Positions 8,290 to 20,378 of a DNA stretch of 24,304 nucleotides are shown piece after piece. The DNA lies in contig BBXU01000803.1 of the NCBI GenBank assembly GCA_001598975.1, forward strand, positions 1-24,304, read 5' to 3'. The notes beneath the pieces were generated by a model. It did no database searches, had not been told where the DNA came from, and saw only the letters and a program-made list of their open reading frames with translations. The translations under genes and the position numbers were made by a program. Source of the stretch: Parachlorella kessleri (Eukaryota; Chlorophyta; Trebouxiophyceae; Chlorellales; Chlorellaceae). Positions within the stretch are counted from its first letter, which is position 1; each line of letters starts with the position of its first letter.

Positions 8290-10431
8290 ATGGCTGAGCC
8301 GCAAGACAAAAAGGCGGTTCCACGATCAGTGGAGTCGCTGGGCTGGCTGTCGCAGAGCGGGGTTCAGCCCAAGAAGCAAAGGCTAATAGAAGGTATGCAG
8401 TGCTGGTTCCTTACTTGTCGGTGCCAGGATTGCAGCAGAGACAGGAACTTCGTGCTGGTACAAATTACTGGGCAAGTACCCCCTGCTGAAGTGCAAGGCA
8501 CAGGGGTGTCGGTGTGTCTGCAGGCGTGAGTGCCAGTAGCTTGGTTGCCTTTAAGTCGGAGCTGTACAAGGTCCAGCAGCAGCAGGAGGCGGTCAAGGAG
8601 GTAGGGAGCCTGGAAAGCGCAGCAGCAAACCCGACCACTTCAGACCACACCTGCGCGCTTTAACGTCTTTCATCACTCGCTTGCATGGCACTTTGTGCTG
8701 GTGTTGACCTCTCTGAAAAGGCCACGGCCAGGGTCCTGGTTCGGCATTGCAAGCTTACTATGTCCAGAGAATTGTTTGGCCTCCTGCAGGGCTTGCTGGA
8801 CCCTGAGGAGCTGCGGCAGCGGCGCAAGGGCCTGGCGGGGCTGCTGGAGCGCAGCAATGCGGGCGTGGCAGAGCGGGACTCCAAGGACAGGCTGGAGATC
8901 AAGGTGGGTCGGCGGCCGGTCAGCGCCAGCTGGCGCAGAGCGGTCGTCTGAAAGGCGGGCGGAGCGTGCATGCTTGCTCCCACCCTCCGCTGCTTGGTTA
9001 TAGAGTAGAGTCCAGAGTACAGGCAGCTAAGTTGCCTGCTGCATTGGCTCCGCCTGCTGTGGTGTGTGAGTTTGTGCTGAACTGGACTCGGATGCTGGAT
9101 AATGAGTACTCAAAACAGTGTACCGCCACACTGGTATTCCCGCAAAACCCCTAACATAAGGTCATTTCCCAGCCGCGCCTTGCCGAGCTTGGCCTGCTCC
9201 ACTTTGCTGCAAGCCCAAGGGCTGCTACCCTCGCAAGTGCATGCCCTAGCCACACACTTCGCCTGTCCCCTCTCCCAGTGCAGACGACATCTGACCGTGC
9301 AGCAGAGGCGTATGCTGCCCTGGAGCGGAAAGCGCAGTTGTATGAGCGCTTGGCTCGGGGGGAGGCTGTTGATGACGACGCACGCTTTGAAGTGGACTTC
9401 CTCTTGAAGGAGCGGGAAGCCCCTGCTGTCGACACAGCCGAGCTGGCAGCCTACACGCAGACAGGTAGCTGGGGGCCCTTACTGCGTGCGCTGCGGCAGC
9501 CAAGGCTGATGCTACTGGCGCGGTACGAATGTAGAGAGTGCCTGCAGGCGGGTTGTAATGTGCCATTGTGGCCCACCAAAGGCGCAGGCATGCTCCTGCG
9601 CCTGGAGGCGGCAGCAGAAATCATGTCATGGCGAGCTGGACTGGTGTGTGTCGCGTGCAGGCGGCATGTCGAGTGCTGACATGGCGCAGGAGCGGGAGCG
9701 GCGGGCCTGGGAGGACCAGGCGCATGAGACGATGGCAGCAGCAGAGCGGCGAGAGGAGGAGAGGGAACGGCGGAGACAGGTCAGAATGGCCTTTCTTAGC
9801 CCTTGGGGCGATTGCTGGATGTCAACTGCAGTGATCAGTACCGCTGCTTGTGAGATCCTTAGCTCGGAGAGCAGTGATATGCAGCCTCTGGGGAAGCCTT
9901 CAATGGGTTGCCGGTTACTGTGGCTGACAGGTGGCTGGCATTGGTAGTGTAGCATGCATGGTTGTGGATGATGACCTTTACAAGATGTGTTGCAATGTAT
10001 GTTCCTTTTTGTCTGCAGGTGCTGGACGAGGTGATAGATGAAACAGAAGCCGACAAGCAGCGGGCAGCCGAGCTGAAGCAGCGGCGGCAAGCAGCAGAGC
10101 AGCAGAAGCGCGAAAAGTAAGGTTATGTTCTGCTCGATAAGGTGTCAATTTTCGTCTGCTGCGTCTGCAGGCTTGCCTCCCTTTCCTTAATTCTTGACTT
10201 CTTTTTAGTGCGTGGTATAACTCGGACAATGGCTGGTAATCGTTAATTGGGGCAGGTAGTGCGAACGGAGAATGTCTGGTTTAGAAGCTGGCCTCGGTCA
10301 TGATAGCCTGAAGCCACATTTTCGGCATGCGATGAACTGCCTTCTGCATTTGCAGGTTGAAGGCAGCATTCCTGAAGAAGCAACTCGAGGCGATGAAGAC
10401 CAGGCAGAGGCCAGCGGGGAAGCAGCAGTAG
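8290..10431 (+). CDS. CCDC174: CCDC174-like coiled-coil protein, 7 exons
   Basis: Exons 8290-8392, 8524-8600, 8790-8903, 9284-9464, 9661-9779, 10019-10116 and 10356-10431 join in consistent phases to 255 residues ending at TAG 10429-10431. Family-like segments in order are ASSLVAFKSELYKVQQQQE, LLERSNAGVAERDSKDRLE, ALERKAQLYERLARGEAVDD followed by FEVDFLLKE, MSSADMAQERERRAWEDQA, and a charged Glu/Arg/Gln coiled coil to the end. This order matches CCDC174 (DUF4078 family), a nuclear protein linked to RNA processing in animals. The human protein is much longer, about 467 residues, and the DUF4078 core with its DEW..Y..SLGR-type motif is not visible; the algal version may be shortened or a small exon may have been missed. 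Family call moderately secure, function inferred. Confidence 0.75.
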
Positions 10432-10802
10432 GACGGGCAGGCTGGTCGTGCTGCTCTTGCTCCAGACAATCGTGGTCTCATTGTTGTTAGGCCAGACCAG
10501 CCAGCAGGCTGCGTCTTCCTGACTTGCTGATATCCTTTCGCCAGCTCCACTCCTTTTGCACTTGTGCTCCGTGGTGCTTGATGTGTTCACAGGGAGAGCT
10601 TGAGCGCTACCTCCTAGGTTCATATTGAACTTGTCAACTTACTTGGCCCTGAGGCGAACCCACACCCACTGCTGGTGTTCCGACTTGCGTGGAAGCCAGC
10701 ATCAAATAAAAGCCAGTATCAGTATAGTCACCAAGAGTATATGCAAGGTACGTAGAAACTTTGTACACAGCACACGAGTGACATTGGATAGATAGCTTGC
10801 AA
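10432..10802. other. Convergent 3' ends of the CCDC174-like and small-membrane-protein genes
   Basis: No coding sequence supported. The plus-strand gene stops at 10431 and the minus-strand gene stops at 10803, so both 3' UTRs lie here. An AATAAA occurs at 10705-10710 on the plus strand and could serve the CCDC174-like transcript. No algal-type TGTAA signal was seen on either strand. Confidence 0.5.
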
Positions 10803-11574
10803 TCAACGCTCCCCCTCCGGTATGTGTAGGTTGAGCTTCTTCTCTGCTGCCTGGCGCTTGACCTCTTCTCTAAGCTGCCTCAGGAACTGCTCTCTCTCTT
10901 CCCTTGTTTCTTCCAGCCTGCCAGCCTCCAGCTGCGTGACTCTGCGGCAAGGCAAGTGGTTTATCCCTGTTAGGCACATAGTTGTCACTGAGTCATGCAG
11001 GGGGGGAAGTGGCCATGCCATGATGACAGTCCGACTGCAAGCTAGGCTGCTATGGCAGCCAGAGTAATATAGACAATGGCCAAGCACCGTTGGGATGTTT
11101 GATGTGTGGTGGAGGGCCGCCATACCCCAAAATTGGCTATGGCACGGGCTAAAGGTGCACGACATTGGCTTGTGTGGAGCACAACACGCCACATAAGGAC
11201 AGATTTTAAAAAAGCCCAACAAGACAAGTTGTAGGAGCTGCCACTGCGGCAAGAGCAGCGTGCAGGCTATCAGTGCGGGAGCCTTTGCACGGTGGAGACC
11301 ATTTTTAAGGACTCACTTGTCGTAAAAGCCAGTCTTTATCATGAATGCCTCCATGCAAGCCCCCATCTGCACATTTGAAACCAAACAACCCAACAGCGTA
11401 TACACAATCTGTGGGTAGCACTAGTAACGGACAATCACCACCACACAAAGTGACATGTTCACATGCGGCCACATCTGCAGTGCGAACAACAGCTTGATAT
11501 CTCTACGACCAGTGGCTCACCGTAAAACATACAACTGCGATCTTGGCATATAATTGCCAGGGATGACCGGACAT
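10803..11574 (-). CDS. 80-residue single-pass membrane protein, unknown function, 3 exons
   Basis: Exons (minus) 11574-11521, 11366-11317 and 10941-10803 join in phase (0, then 2/1) to 80 residues with TGA at 10805-10803. The protein begins MSGHPWQLYAKIAV. It has one hydrophobic helix (about residues 8-28, LYAKIAVVCFTMGACMEAFMI), then a KTGFYDKVTQLEAGR segment, then a strongly charged amphipathic stretch (EETREEREQFLRQLREEVKRQ, about 44-64) likely to form a helix or coiled coil. It ends LNLHIPEGER. The N-terminal anchor with a charged tail resembles small mitochondrial or ER accessory proteins, but I cannot name the family and assign no function. The gene is divergent from the UBC gene. The last exon is the best supported; the ATG at 11574 is inferred. 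Confidence 0.65.
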
Positions 11575-11852
11575 CACCAAGTGTCCAGAGCTGCAGTGAC
11601 GGGTTACATACAATAACGGTCGATCCAAAATTAGTACACCAAAATAAGTACACCAAGGTTATCCAAGGGTGTCGTTAAGTCAAATGAACGACAAAGAGTT
11701 TGGCGGGGTTGCTGCCGCCATAGGACATAGGCAGGTGTGTCCTCATTCCCAGCATAGGCTGCCCTAATCGCACGTAACATAACCGGGGCTCTATTGCAAT
11801 TTCTGTGAAAAACTTAAGGCTTGCAGGCAGCTTTGGAGTCAAGCAGCGCATA
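11575..11852. promoter_or_regulatory. Bidirectional promoter region between the small membrane gene and UBC
   Basis: Two start codons 278 bp apart on opposite strands bracket this region. It is AT-richer than its surroundings. It contains a 14-bp unit repeated in tandem with one mismatch (CAAAATTAGTACAC then CAAAATAAGTACAC, about 11625-11652). The position suits core promoter or transcription-factor sites, but no known element was identified. Confidence 0.5.
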
Positions 11853-13570
<1,718 letters not shown>

Positions 13571-14710
13571 GCTATCGATTGGGTGCAGGGGTTGCCCATG
13601 TGCTGGGGAGCTGCAATGGGCGAGATGCGTGCTGGCTGATGTAAGCGGAGCCGACACGCTCAAGGGTGTATGTGGGCTCGCTCGTGTGCAGGAACGGGCA
13701 CGGCAGTTTGCTTAGCTTGCTGTTGCTGTACCCTGCAGGGCTTGATGCCAAGCGCGCCGCCCATTTGGCAGCCTCCTTGCAGCAGCGGGACCCGGGGACT
13801 GCAACGTGCTGTACTGAAGTGCTGTGCACTGCCAGCAGTTGTGGTTTCTGGTCCCAGGCCACCTTGGCGGTTGTGATGTGTCTCCTGTAGGCGGCAAAGG
13901 ACCGTTTATCATGAGCTCCTTGCGCCTCAGCACACATCCAAGCTGTGGGGCCCTACCTAGAAATTCGAAAAAAGGATTTGAGAGCCAGCGTTGGAGGGTT
14001 TCCTGTTCCGTCAGCTAGGTCAGAATGTGTAGTTGGAATCCTGGTGTAAACTACCGTTGGGTGGTGATGACCAGTGGACAAGGACAAATACCAGCGGTTG
14101 GACGAACCCTCGTCAGCAACAATTTGGTCTTCCCATCCTGACCTTTCCATGACGACCCTACCAGGCACGCGATTGGCATCGGTAGTGTAATTGTAGCTCG
14201 TGCAGCTCCTTTCACCAGGATTTGCTCGCGAGCCTCACCTCGAAATATCTAGCAGGGCCGGCACGTTGAGCTGTTTGGGGCAAGCTTGACAACCGGCAGG
14301 CTTCTGCACCAGCAAGCTGGAAGGCAGCAGCAGTGTTCTGTCTGTGCCCTAGCCCCAGCCGTCGGTGCTCACCCTCCTGGGTGCTGGCTTTGTGGTCCAT
14401 GGAATGGCCTGCACCGGGCTCCCTTATCAGTGCTGCTCTCCTCGGAAGGATCTATTTGTTGTGGGCGCGAGTGTGTGTGTAGGTGGTGAAGGGGGGTCCC
14501 ATGCTCCTGGCGGGACCGCCCTTTCCACCGCACGGGTCAGCACGTCGTGTATAGAGCACTGGCGATCGAGAAGCGTAGATGCTTAGTGCTTGTTTGGTAG
14601 AAATGCCGTGACTCTTAACACGACCCTCTCCTAGGACGTGTCTTGGGAACCTCTCGGCAGCAGTGTCGATCACTGCTTTCCTTGGTCCTTTACTTTTTCC
14701 CCCAAGATAG
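13571..14710. other. UBC 3' UTR and ERGIC3-like upstream region
   Basis: No exon could be supported in this 1.1-kb stretch; the open frames lack family similarity and clean splice context. It should hold the UBC 3' UTR (TGTAA at 14045 and 14186 on the plus strand are candidate signals) and the promoter/5' UTR of the ERGIC3-like gene. The start codon at 14711 is preceded by a pyrimidine-rich stretch and CAAGATAG. Confidence 0.5.
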
Positions 14711-17700
14711 ATGAACGGCGCCTTCTCTCACCAGAGCCAGCCGTCTGGCCTGTTCGGGAAGCTGCGCATGTTCGACGCTTTCCCCAAGCAGCGAGATGAG
14801 GCCCAGGAGTTCTTTCAAAAGACGACAACAGGCGGCATCATCACCCTGGCAGCCTCTCTGTTCATGTTCATCCTGTTCTGCTCGGAGCTTAGTAAGTGTG
14901 AAGCCTTCCGCGATAGGCCTTGGAGAGAGGGAAGCCACTCTGTGCCAGCTGGGCCCCCGCAGCATCTGTATGCGCAGTTTACGGACATAACAACGGTCCC
15001 CGGACCAGTCTTGCAACCTCATGTTCTCTCTGCAGGTCTTTTTATGCGCGTGACAACCACCAGCGAGCTGTCAGTCGACACAACACGAGGGGAGCAGATG
15101 GATATACATGTGCGGCCTGGCGTTGTGCTGCCCAACCCGCCTTGCAGCCTTCTTACCAGTACCATTCTAGGCTCTTTTGCATTTTCCTATGCCTGCATAT
15201 GTTTTGGCTCACATTTTTCCGCCTGCAGGCCTGCATAGCCCTCCCTGACCTGAGCGAATGCCTGCCCTGCAGTTTGACGTCACCTTCCCGCTCGTACCCT
15301 GCAGCTGGGTCAGCATAGATGCCATGGATGTGTCGGGGGAGACACACCTTGAAGTGGTGAGCCCCTGCTGTTGATGATGCTGTTACTGAACCTTTGACCA
15401 GGCCCGTGGTGCACTTGGAACACTCTGGCTGGGCCTATGGCCTTCGTCCTGCCAAGCGCACTTTACATGGCAGCAAGGCATCCGGTTCACTTTGAAGGAG
15501 GCGCACATAAGATGCTAGGCTAGTTTACCTTGGGGTGAAGGGATCTCTATCTCACCCCCCCGGTACCACCCTGGTGCTTGGTGCTGGCCAACCAGCTAGC
15601 TGCCCCTTGCCTTGCTCCTCCCTTGCGGTGCCTATTGACCCACCTAATCCCTTGGCCCATCTACTCCCTTGGCCCATCTATACCTTTCTCTGAGGTACCC
15701 CCCCAGGACCATGACATCTACACCAAGCGGCTCTCCAGCAGCGGCAGCCCCATCGATGAGGGCCAGCAGAAGAAGGTGGGGCCCACGGGGCCAGAGAAAG
15801 CGGCCCGGGAGGTGAACGGCACCGAGTGCGGCTCGTGCTACGGCGCGGAGAGGGGCCCCGAGGACTGCTGCAACACCTGCGCGGAGGTGCGGGGGAACTG
15901 AAGGGGCAAGTTGTCGGGGTGTCCGGATTAGCCACCGGACGAGTCAGACCGGCCCGCGGCAGCCTTCTTGTCAGCTTGCCCTCAGTGGCTGTTCTGCCTG
16001 GCGCCCCATGGCAGTAGACGCTCCTGAATTGGCGGGGCGCTGGTCCACGCCGTGCTGTGCTGTGCTGTGCTGTGCTGGCTGAGGGCCCTTGCCTGTGTGT
16101 TTCCTTGTGGCGTAACGCCCGTCCTTGTCCGCTGTAGTTACAACGGCGCGCTCTGGTCTTTGCCCGCCCTGCTCTGTCACGTGCACTGCTTCTGACATGG
16201 GGGAACCGCAGGTTGTCAGGGGCATTTGGGATCATGCACTGTACCCCCCCCCCCCCCCCCCCGTTCGAAAACCTACTTTATTCGACTCTGCCCTGGTAGC
16301 ACAGGTGCGGGAGGCGTACCGGCGGCGCGGGTGGGCGCTGCTTGAGATGGAGAAGGTGGAGCAGTGCCACCGGGAGGGGTACCAGGAGGAGCTGCAGTCC
16401 CAGGAGGGGGAGGGGTGCCACATGTGGGGACAGCTGACCATCAACAAGGTAGGTGGGTGGGTGTGCATGTGGTGGTGGGGTGGGGTGGTGGTGGTGGGTG
16501 GGGGTAAAGACTATCAAAGTTTGGACGGGCGCCTGGGGACGGGCGGCAGTGTGGCTGGTGGATTGGCTGGCTGGCAAGGATCTACACAGCAGCTGCAGGA
16601 GACAGGGAGCGGGTCATAGGCTTGATAGGACATGTCTGCGTTCGTTGCCTTACTGCGGAGGGTCCCCCAGGGGGCAGTGCTGTTCAGTGCCAGCACCCTG
16701 GGTTTGTCTTAATCTCATCCCCCCTGCCTGGGAGTGTCCCTGGGTGACTGATACTGGGGGTTGCTAGCCTGACCTGACTGCTACACAACCCCCCCTGGCT
16801 GCGCGCGGCTGGCTGCCCCTCTCAGGTGGCCGGCAACTTCCACATCGCCCCGGGGCGCAGCTACCAGCAGGGCAACATGCACGTCCACGACTTGAGCCCC
16901 TTTGCGGGCAAGGAGTTTGACTTCTCCCACCGGATCGACAAGCTGACGTTTGGCAGGGAGTACCCGGTGAGCTGGGGCAACGGGTGGCGGGTAGGAGGAG
17001 GGCAGGTGGGTGGGGTCGTATGCCTACTGGGGGTAGGAGGCGAGGATGGGTGGTGAGTGGCGCCAGCTGGCACATCTTTGTAAGGGGTGTGGCTGTGGAC
17101 CCTGGCAGACGCTTTTAATCGCCATGCACCCTGGAAATTCACTGGGCTGGAGTGGGGTGCTGGACTGCCTTGTCTGCACTGACATTGGCGTCGTCTGTGC
17201 ATGCATGTTGCACATGCAAGCTATAGCTTGCCTCCATAACAGCTGCGGGTGCCCGGATCGCTTGCCTGGCACGGGTTGACTTTCAGAGGCGGTGGTGGTG
17301 CGTAGGGGCTTCTCTCTGGTGATGGCTCAAAAAGCCTCTGGAAACACGGCACTAGGGGAGGGCACAGGGCAAAGCAGTGATCCTGGAAAATTGGCCTGCA
17401 GGGCCAGCTGAACCCACTGGATAAGGTGGAGGTGAACCAGCGGCAGGGTGTGGGCTCCGGCACATTCCAGTACTTCCTCAAGGTGCGGAGCCCCCCTGTG
17501 GGCGTAGCAGGGGCGGGCGGGCGGGCCCGGGTTTTGGGTATGGGGTCGGTGGGTGGGGTGGGTTAAGGACGCGTTCCTACATGCACAGCAGAGGCATCGT
17601 GTGACCATGACATGAGCCAGCCCCTGCTGGCCCCCTTCTACCCCTGCTGGACCTTGCCTGGGATCGTAGCCCCGCATGACCAGGCATAACTCGTCAGGTG

Positions 17701-18791
17701 CTGCAGAGCTGCCCTCTCCGCAGCGCCGGGTGTGCCTCCCAGCTAGCTCTCCATGCAGTCCGGGGTGCTCGTGGGGTTGTACGGGCCCTCACGGGCTGCT
17801 CTGCGGCTCGGGCCACACGTGGCGTCGGCCGTCGTGTGTGTGCTACCCAGCAGGTGGTGCTGACACAGTACACCTGCCCCGTACGCCAGCCTGTCGTGTG
17901 TACCGCAGGTGGTACCGACCCAGTACACCGATCCAGTCAACCAGCCTGTCGTGTGTACCGCAGGTGGTACCGACCCAGTACACCGACCTGCGCAACACCA
18001 CCATCTCCACCAACCAGTTCTCGGTGACCGAGCACTTCCGGGAACAGCGGCCCGGCAGCGCGGGGCAGCAGCTGCCCGGGGTCTTCTTCTTCTACGACCT
18101 CTCACCCATCAAGGTGGGGTGCTGGTGCTAGCTTTCCGCAGTTGTGGGGGGGAAGGTAACTTCAATTGAGTTGAAAGTGCTGTGGCATGGGCTGGCTGCT
18201 AGCGGTTTGCCCTCACCTCTCTTATTCCCCACGATTCGCTTGGGATGGGGGTGAGTAGTGGCGAGTAGCATCTAGCTTGGGTGGGTATAGCTTAAGGGTT
18301 GTCTCGCTGGCTCTGGTTGTAGCCACAAAGCGCTTGGCATACTCAAATATCACCCAGAGGAGGACTACTTCTGGGTCTGTACATTCCCCTGCAACTGCCG
18401 CGACCCTTTTCAGCAAGGTGGAACCCTCCCTGAGGCTAGAGAGGGCGCCAGCCTGCACCTCCCTACCATCTGTAACCCCATTGTGCCAGGTTTCCCGCCA
18501 GTCGATACTCTTAGTTTGAGATGGGGTGCATGTGATAGCAAGTGGTTAGACAGCACTTTGGCGGGTGCCAGCGACGCCCTAGGCTTGCCATTCCATGGAG
18601 CCCTCTCCCCTCTGCTCTCCCTCCCTGTGCAGGTTCGATTCCAGGAGGAGAAGCTGCCCTTTTTGACCTTTGTGACCAGCGCCTGCGCCATCGTGGGTGG
18701 CGTGTTCACGGTGTCGGGCATCGTGGACGCGTTTGTGTATCAGGGCCAGAAGCTGGTGAAGAAGAAGATGGACTTGGGGAAGCAGTACTAA
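14711..18791 (+). CDS. ERGIC3: ERGIC3 / Erv46 ER-Golgi cargo receptor, 9 exons
   Basis: Exons 14711-14891, 15036-15109, 15273-15356, 15707-15886, 16305-16448, 16826-16966, 17402-17482, 17964-18113 and 18633-18791 join with matching phases to 397 residues (animal and plant relatives are about 385). The protein cycles in COPII/COPI vesicles and, with Erv41/ERGIC2, retrieves ER residents. Features: N-terminal LRMFDAFPKQRDEAQE, transmembrane segment about 42-61, VSIDAMDVSGE, a Cys cluster (C154, C157, C167, C168, C171) characteristic of Erv46, VREAYRRRGWAL, NFHIAPGRSYQQGNMHVHDLSPF, FDFSHRIDKLTFG, NPLD, TNQFSVTEHFRE, FFFYDLSPIK, and a second transmembrane segment about 353-381. The tail carries KKK near the C-terminus (KKKMDLGKQY), possibly a retrieval signal. 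The exon 8 acceptor is the third of three duplicated copies. Confidence 0.95.
16052..16076 (+). repeat. (GTGCT)5 microsatellite in ERGIC3-like intron 4
   Basis: Five perfect copies of GTGCT lie in the intron between the 15886 donor and the 16305 acceptor. The complementary unit (AGCAC) occurs four times at 23540-23559, next to a PhoD acceptor on the other strand. The repeat is likely neutral. Confidence 0.9.
16244..16262 (+). repeat. 19-base poly-C run in ERGIC3-like intron 4
   Basis: A 19-base C homopolymer lies about 40 bp upstream of the exon 5 acceptor. It may act as a polypyrimidine tract. Its exact length in an assembly should be treated with caution. Confidence 0.9.
17854..18018 (+). 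repeat. 55-bp tandem repeat spanning the exon 8 acceptor of the ERGIC3-like gene
   Basis: CAG|GTGGT acceptor copies place possible exon starts at 17854, 17909 and 17964, exactly 55 bp apart. The second and third copies are nearly identical (CCTGTCGTGTGTACCGCAG then GTGGTACCGACCCAGTACAC); the first is diverged. Only the 17964 start keeps the conserved TDLRNTTISTNQFSVTEHF frame. The other two add 55 or 110 nt and shift the frame; the 17854 reading runs into a stop. Confidence 0.9.
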
Positions 18792-20378
18792 AGCGGTACG
18801 GGCCGGCATGGAACGGCGGGGGTGTACCGCCTGCCTGAGCCAGTGCGGCAGCGGTAATGCTGCAGAACCCAAGATAGGGCCATAGATGTAGACCCTAGGG
18901 AAGAGCGGTAGTGGTGCGTGGCGGTACGGCGGTGGGCGGTGCTGTCGAGGGGATGTGCTGTTCTACATTAGTTAATTGGTGAACTTTACCTAGGCAGGTA
19001 GTGTTTTGGCCAGTGTTACGAACCACCAAGGCTTGGACGGTGCTGGGACGGGGCGGTGGTGTGCTGCTCTTGCTGGACGAAGCCGTACAACTGGCGGTGT
19101 TGGGGTGGGTGGGGGGAAGGGGGGATAGGCGACCAGCAGGGCGGTTAAGGTGTAGGGGCGGTGGTGGGCAGTGGGACCCCTGCTTGCATGGAGAGGTGCA
19201 GAGTGGTGCCCTCGCTATCAATTGTGTTGCATGTAGCCAGAGGGCGCTGACGCCGGTTCACTGGGCTGATGTGCATGCCGCATGAAGGCCCAGGCGCGTG
19301 AGCAGAGCCCATGCAGCTCCCTCTCCCTTGTGACTTTGTTGCGGCAATGATGGGAATAGAGATTGGTGGTGATGGTGCGAGCGTAGGATTGGTAGCTCTG
19401 GAATGGTAGTGCTGGATGCTATCCTGCGCCTCAGAGCCAGTAGGTTTCTCCCCTCTTTGCTCCTGGACACCCTTAATTAGTGCTTGTCAGGCCCCTTGTG
19501 GCTGTGGTATTGCTATCCTGGCAGGACTAGTCATGCAAGCAAGGCTTGCAGGTGCTGAGCCCTTGGCAGTTGCCCACGGCAGATGCCGGTGGCAGTAGCT
19601 GGGGTGGATGATGCCTGGCATGTTCGTTCTTGTCGCTGTGGGGGGCTGATGTGGTGCCATGCAGAGCCTGGAGAGTATTTTGACAGCCAATTTCCCGAAT
19701 AGGGCCTCACAAAAAACTACAGTGCTTTCCCGCCGCAGGTCTGAGCGTCTATGTTACATGTGAGGTACAGTTAGTCACTACTTTATCTGTTGCCTTGAAT
19801 CAGGCCGGTGTATGAGCCCCCTCGTCAGACCTCAAGGCAAATCGGGTTCGAACACTGGACAACACTGATATCAACCTAGAATCGGGTGATTATGAAAGTA
19901 TTTGTGTTGAAAAATGTTCAATCGAGGATGGGTTGCATGCACAAGGACTCAAAAGTTTCAAGTAGAACACTAGTACCTGAGGGTTACTGCACTGGGTTGA
20001 AACGTCAAACGTCAGGCAAGCTACATGCATGCAGTGCAGTTGGCGGCCATGTCTCCGCTGCAACTTTACAGGCAAGCTGTCTGGGGTCTGGGTCAGTCCA
20101 TCAACTATAGGTCAGCCAAATCTTGTCACGGAGTCGAAGGCACCAGGGTGAGTCCCAGCGCATACCAGCAGCCAGCCTTGCATGTCACCAAAACACCCCC
20201 TCGTCCGCACTACGTGCCAGCATGGTAAAACACACCCGACACACAGTCCTCATAAACAGCTCACTCTCCAAGTGTCAATTGCCCCAAGCCCATCACACAT
20301 CGCCACATCACTGGTATGCGGGCACGCTTGCCTTGTGGCACCCCCATCCCGCGCAACGCAACCTTGGCCCTTCCCTCC
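18792..20378. other. Convergent intergenic region between the ERGIC3-like and PhoD-like genes
   Basis: Both flanking genes end here, leaving 1.6 kb without supported coding sequence. The open frames are short and show no domain similarity. A minus-strand TGTAA (plus-strand TTACA, 20066-20070) is a candidate poly(A) signal for the PhoD-like gene, about 310 bp past its stop. No TGTAA was found for the ERGIC3-like transcript. A GGTTCGAA near 19849 resembles a tRNA B box, but no tRNA fold fits around it. Confidence 0.5.

Noticed and set aside
18632..18645. GGTTCGATTCC, a perfect RNA polymerase III B-box match.
   Set aside because: It lies at the start of ERGIC3-like exon 9 (VRFQEEK), with no A box or cloverleaf around it; coincidence in coding sequence.
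19800..19875. Possible tRNA around GGGTTCGAACACTGG.
   Set aside because: The T stem does not pair well on either strand and there is no A box, anticodon arm or acceptor stem.
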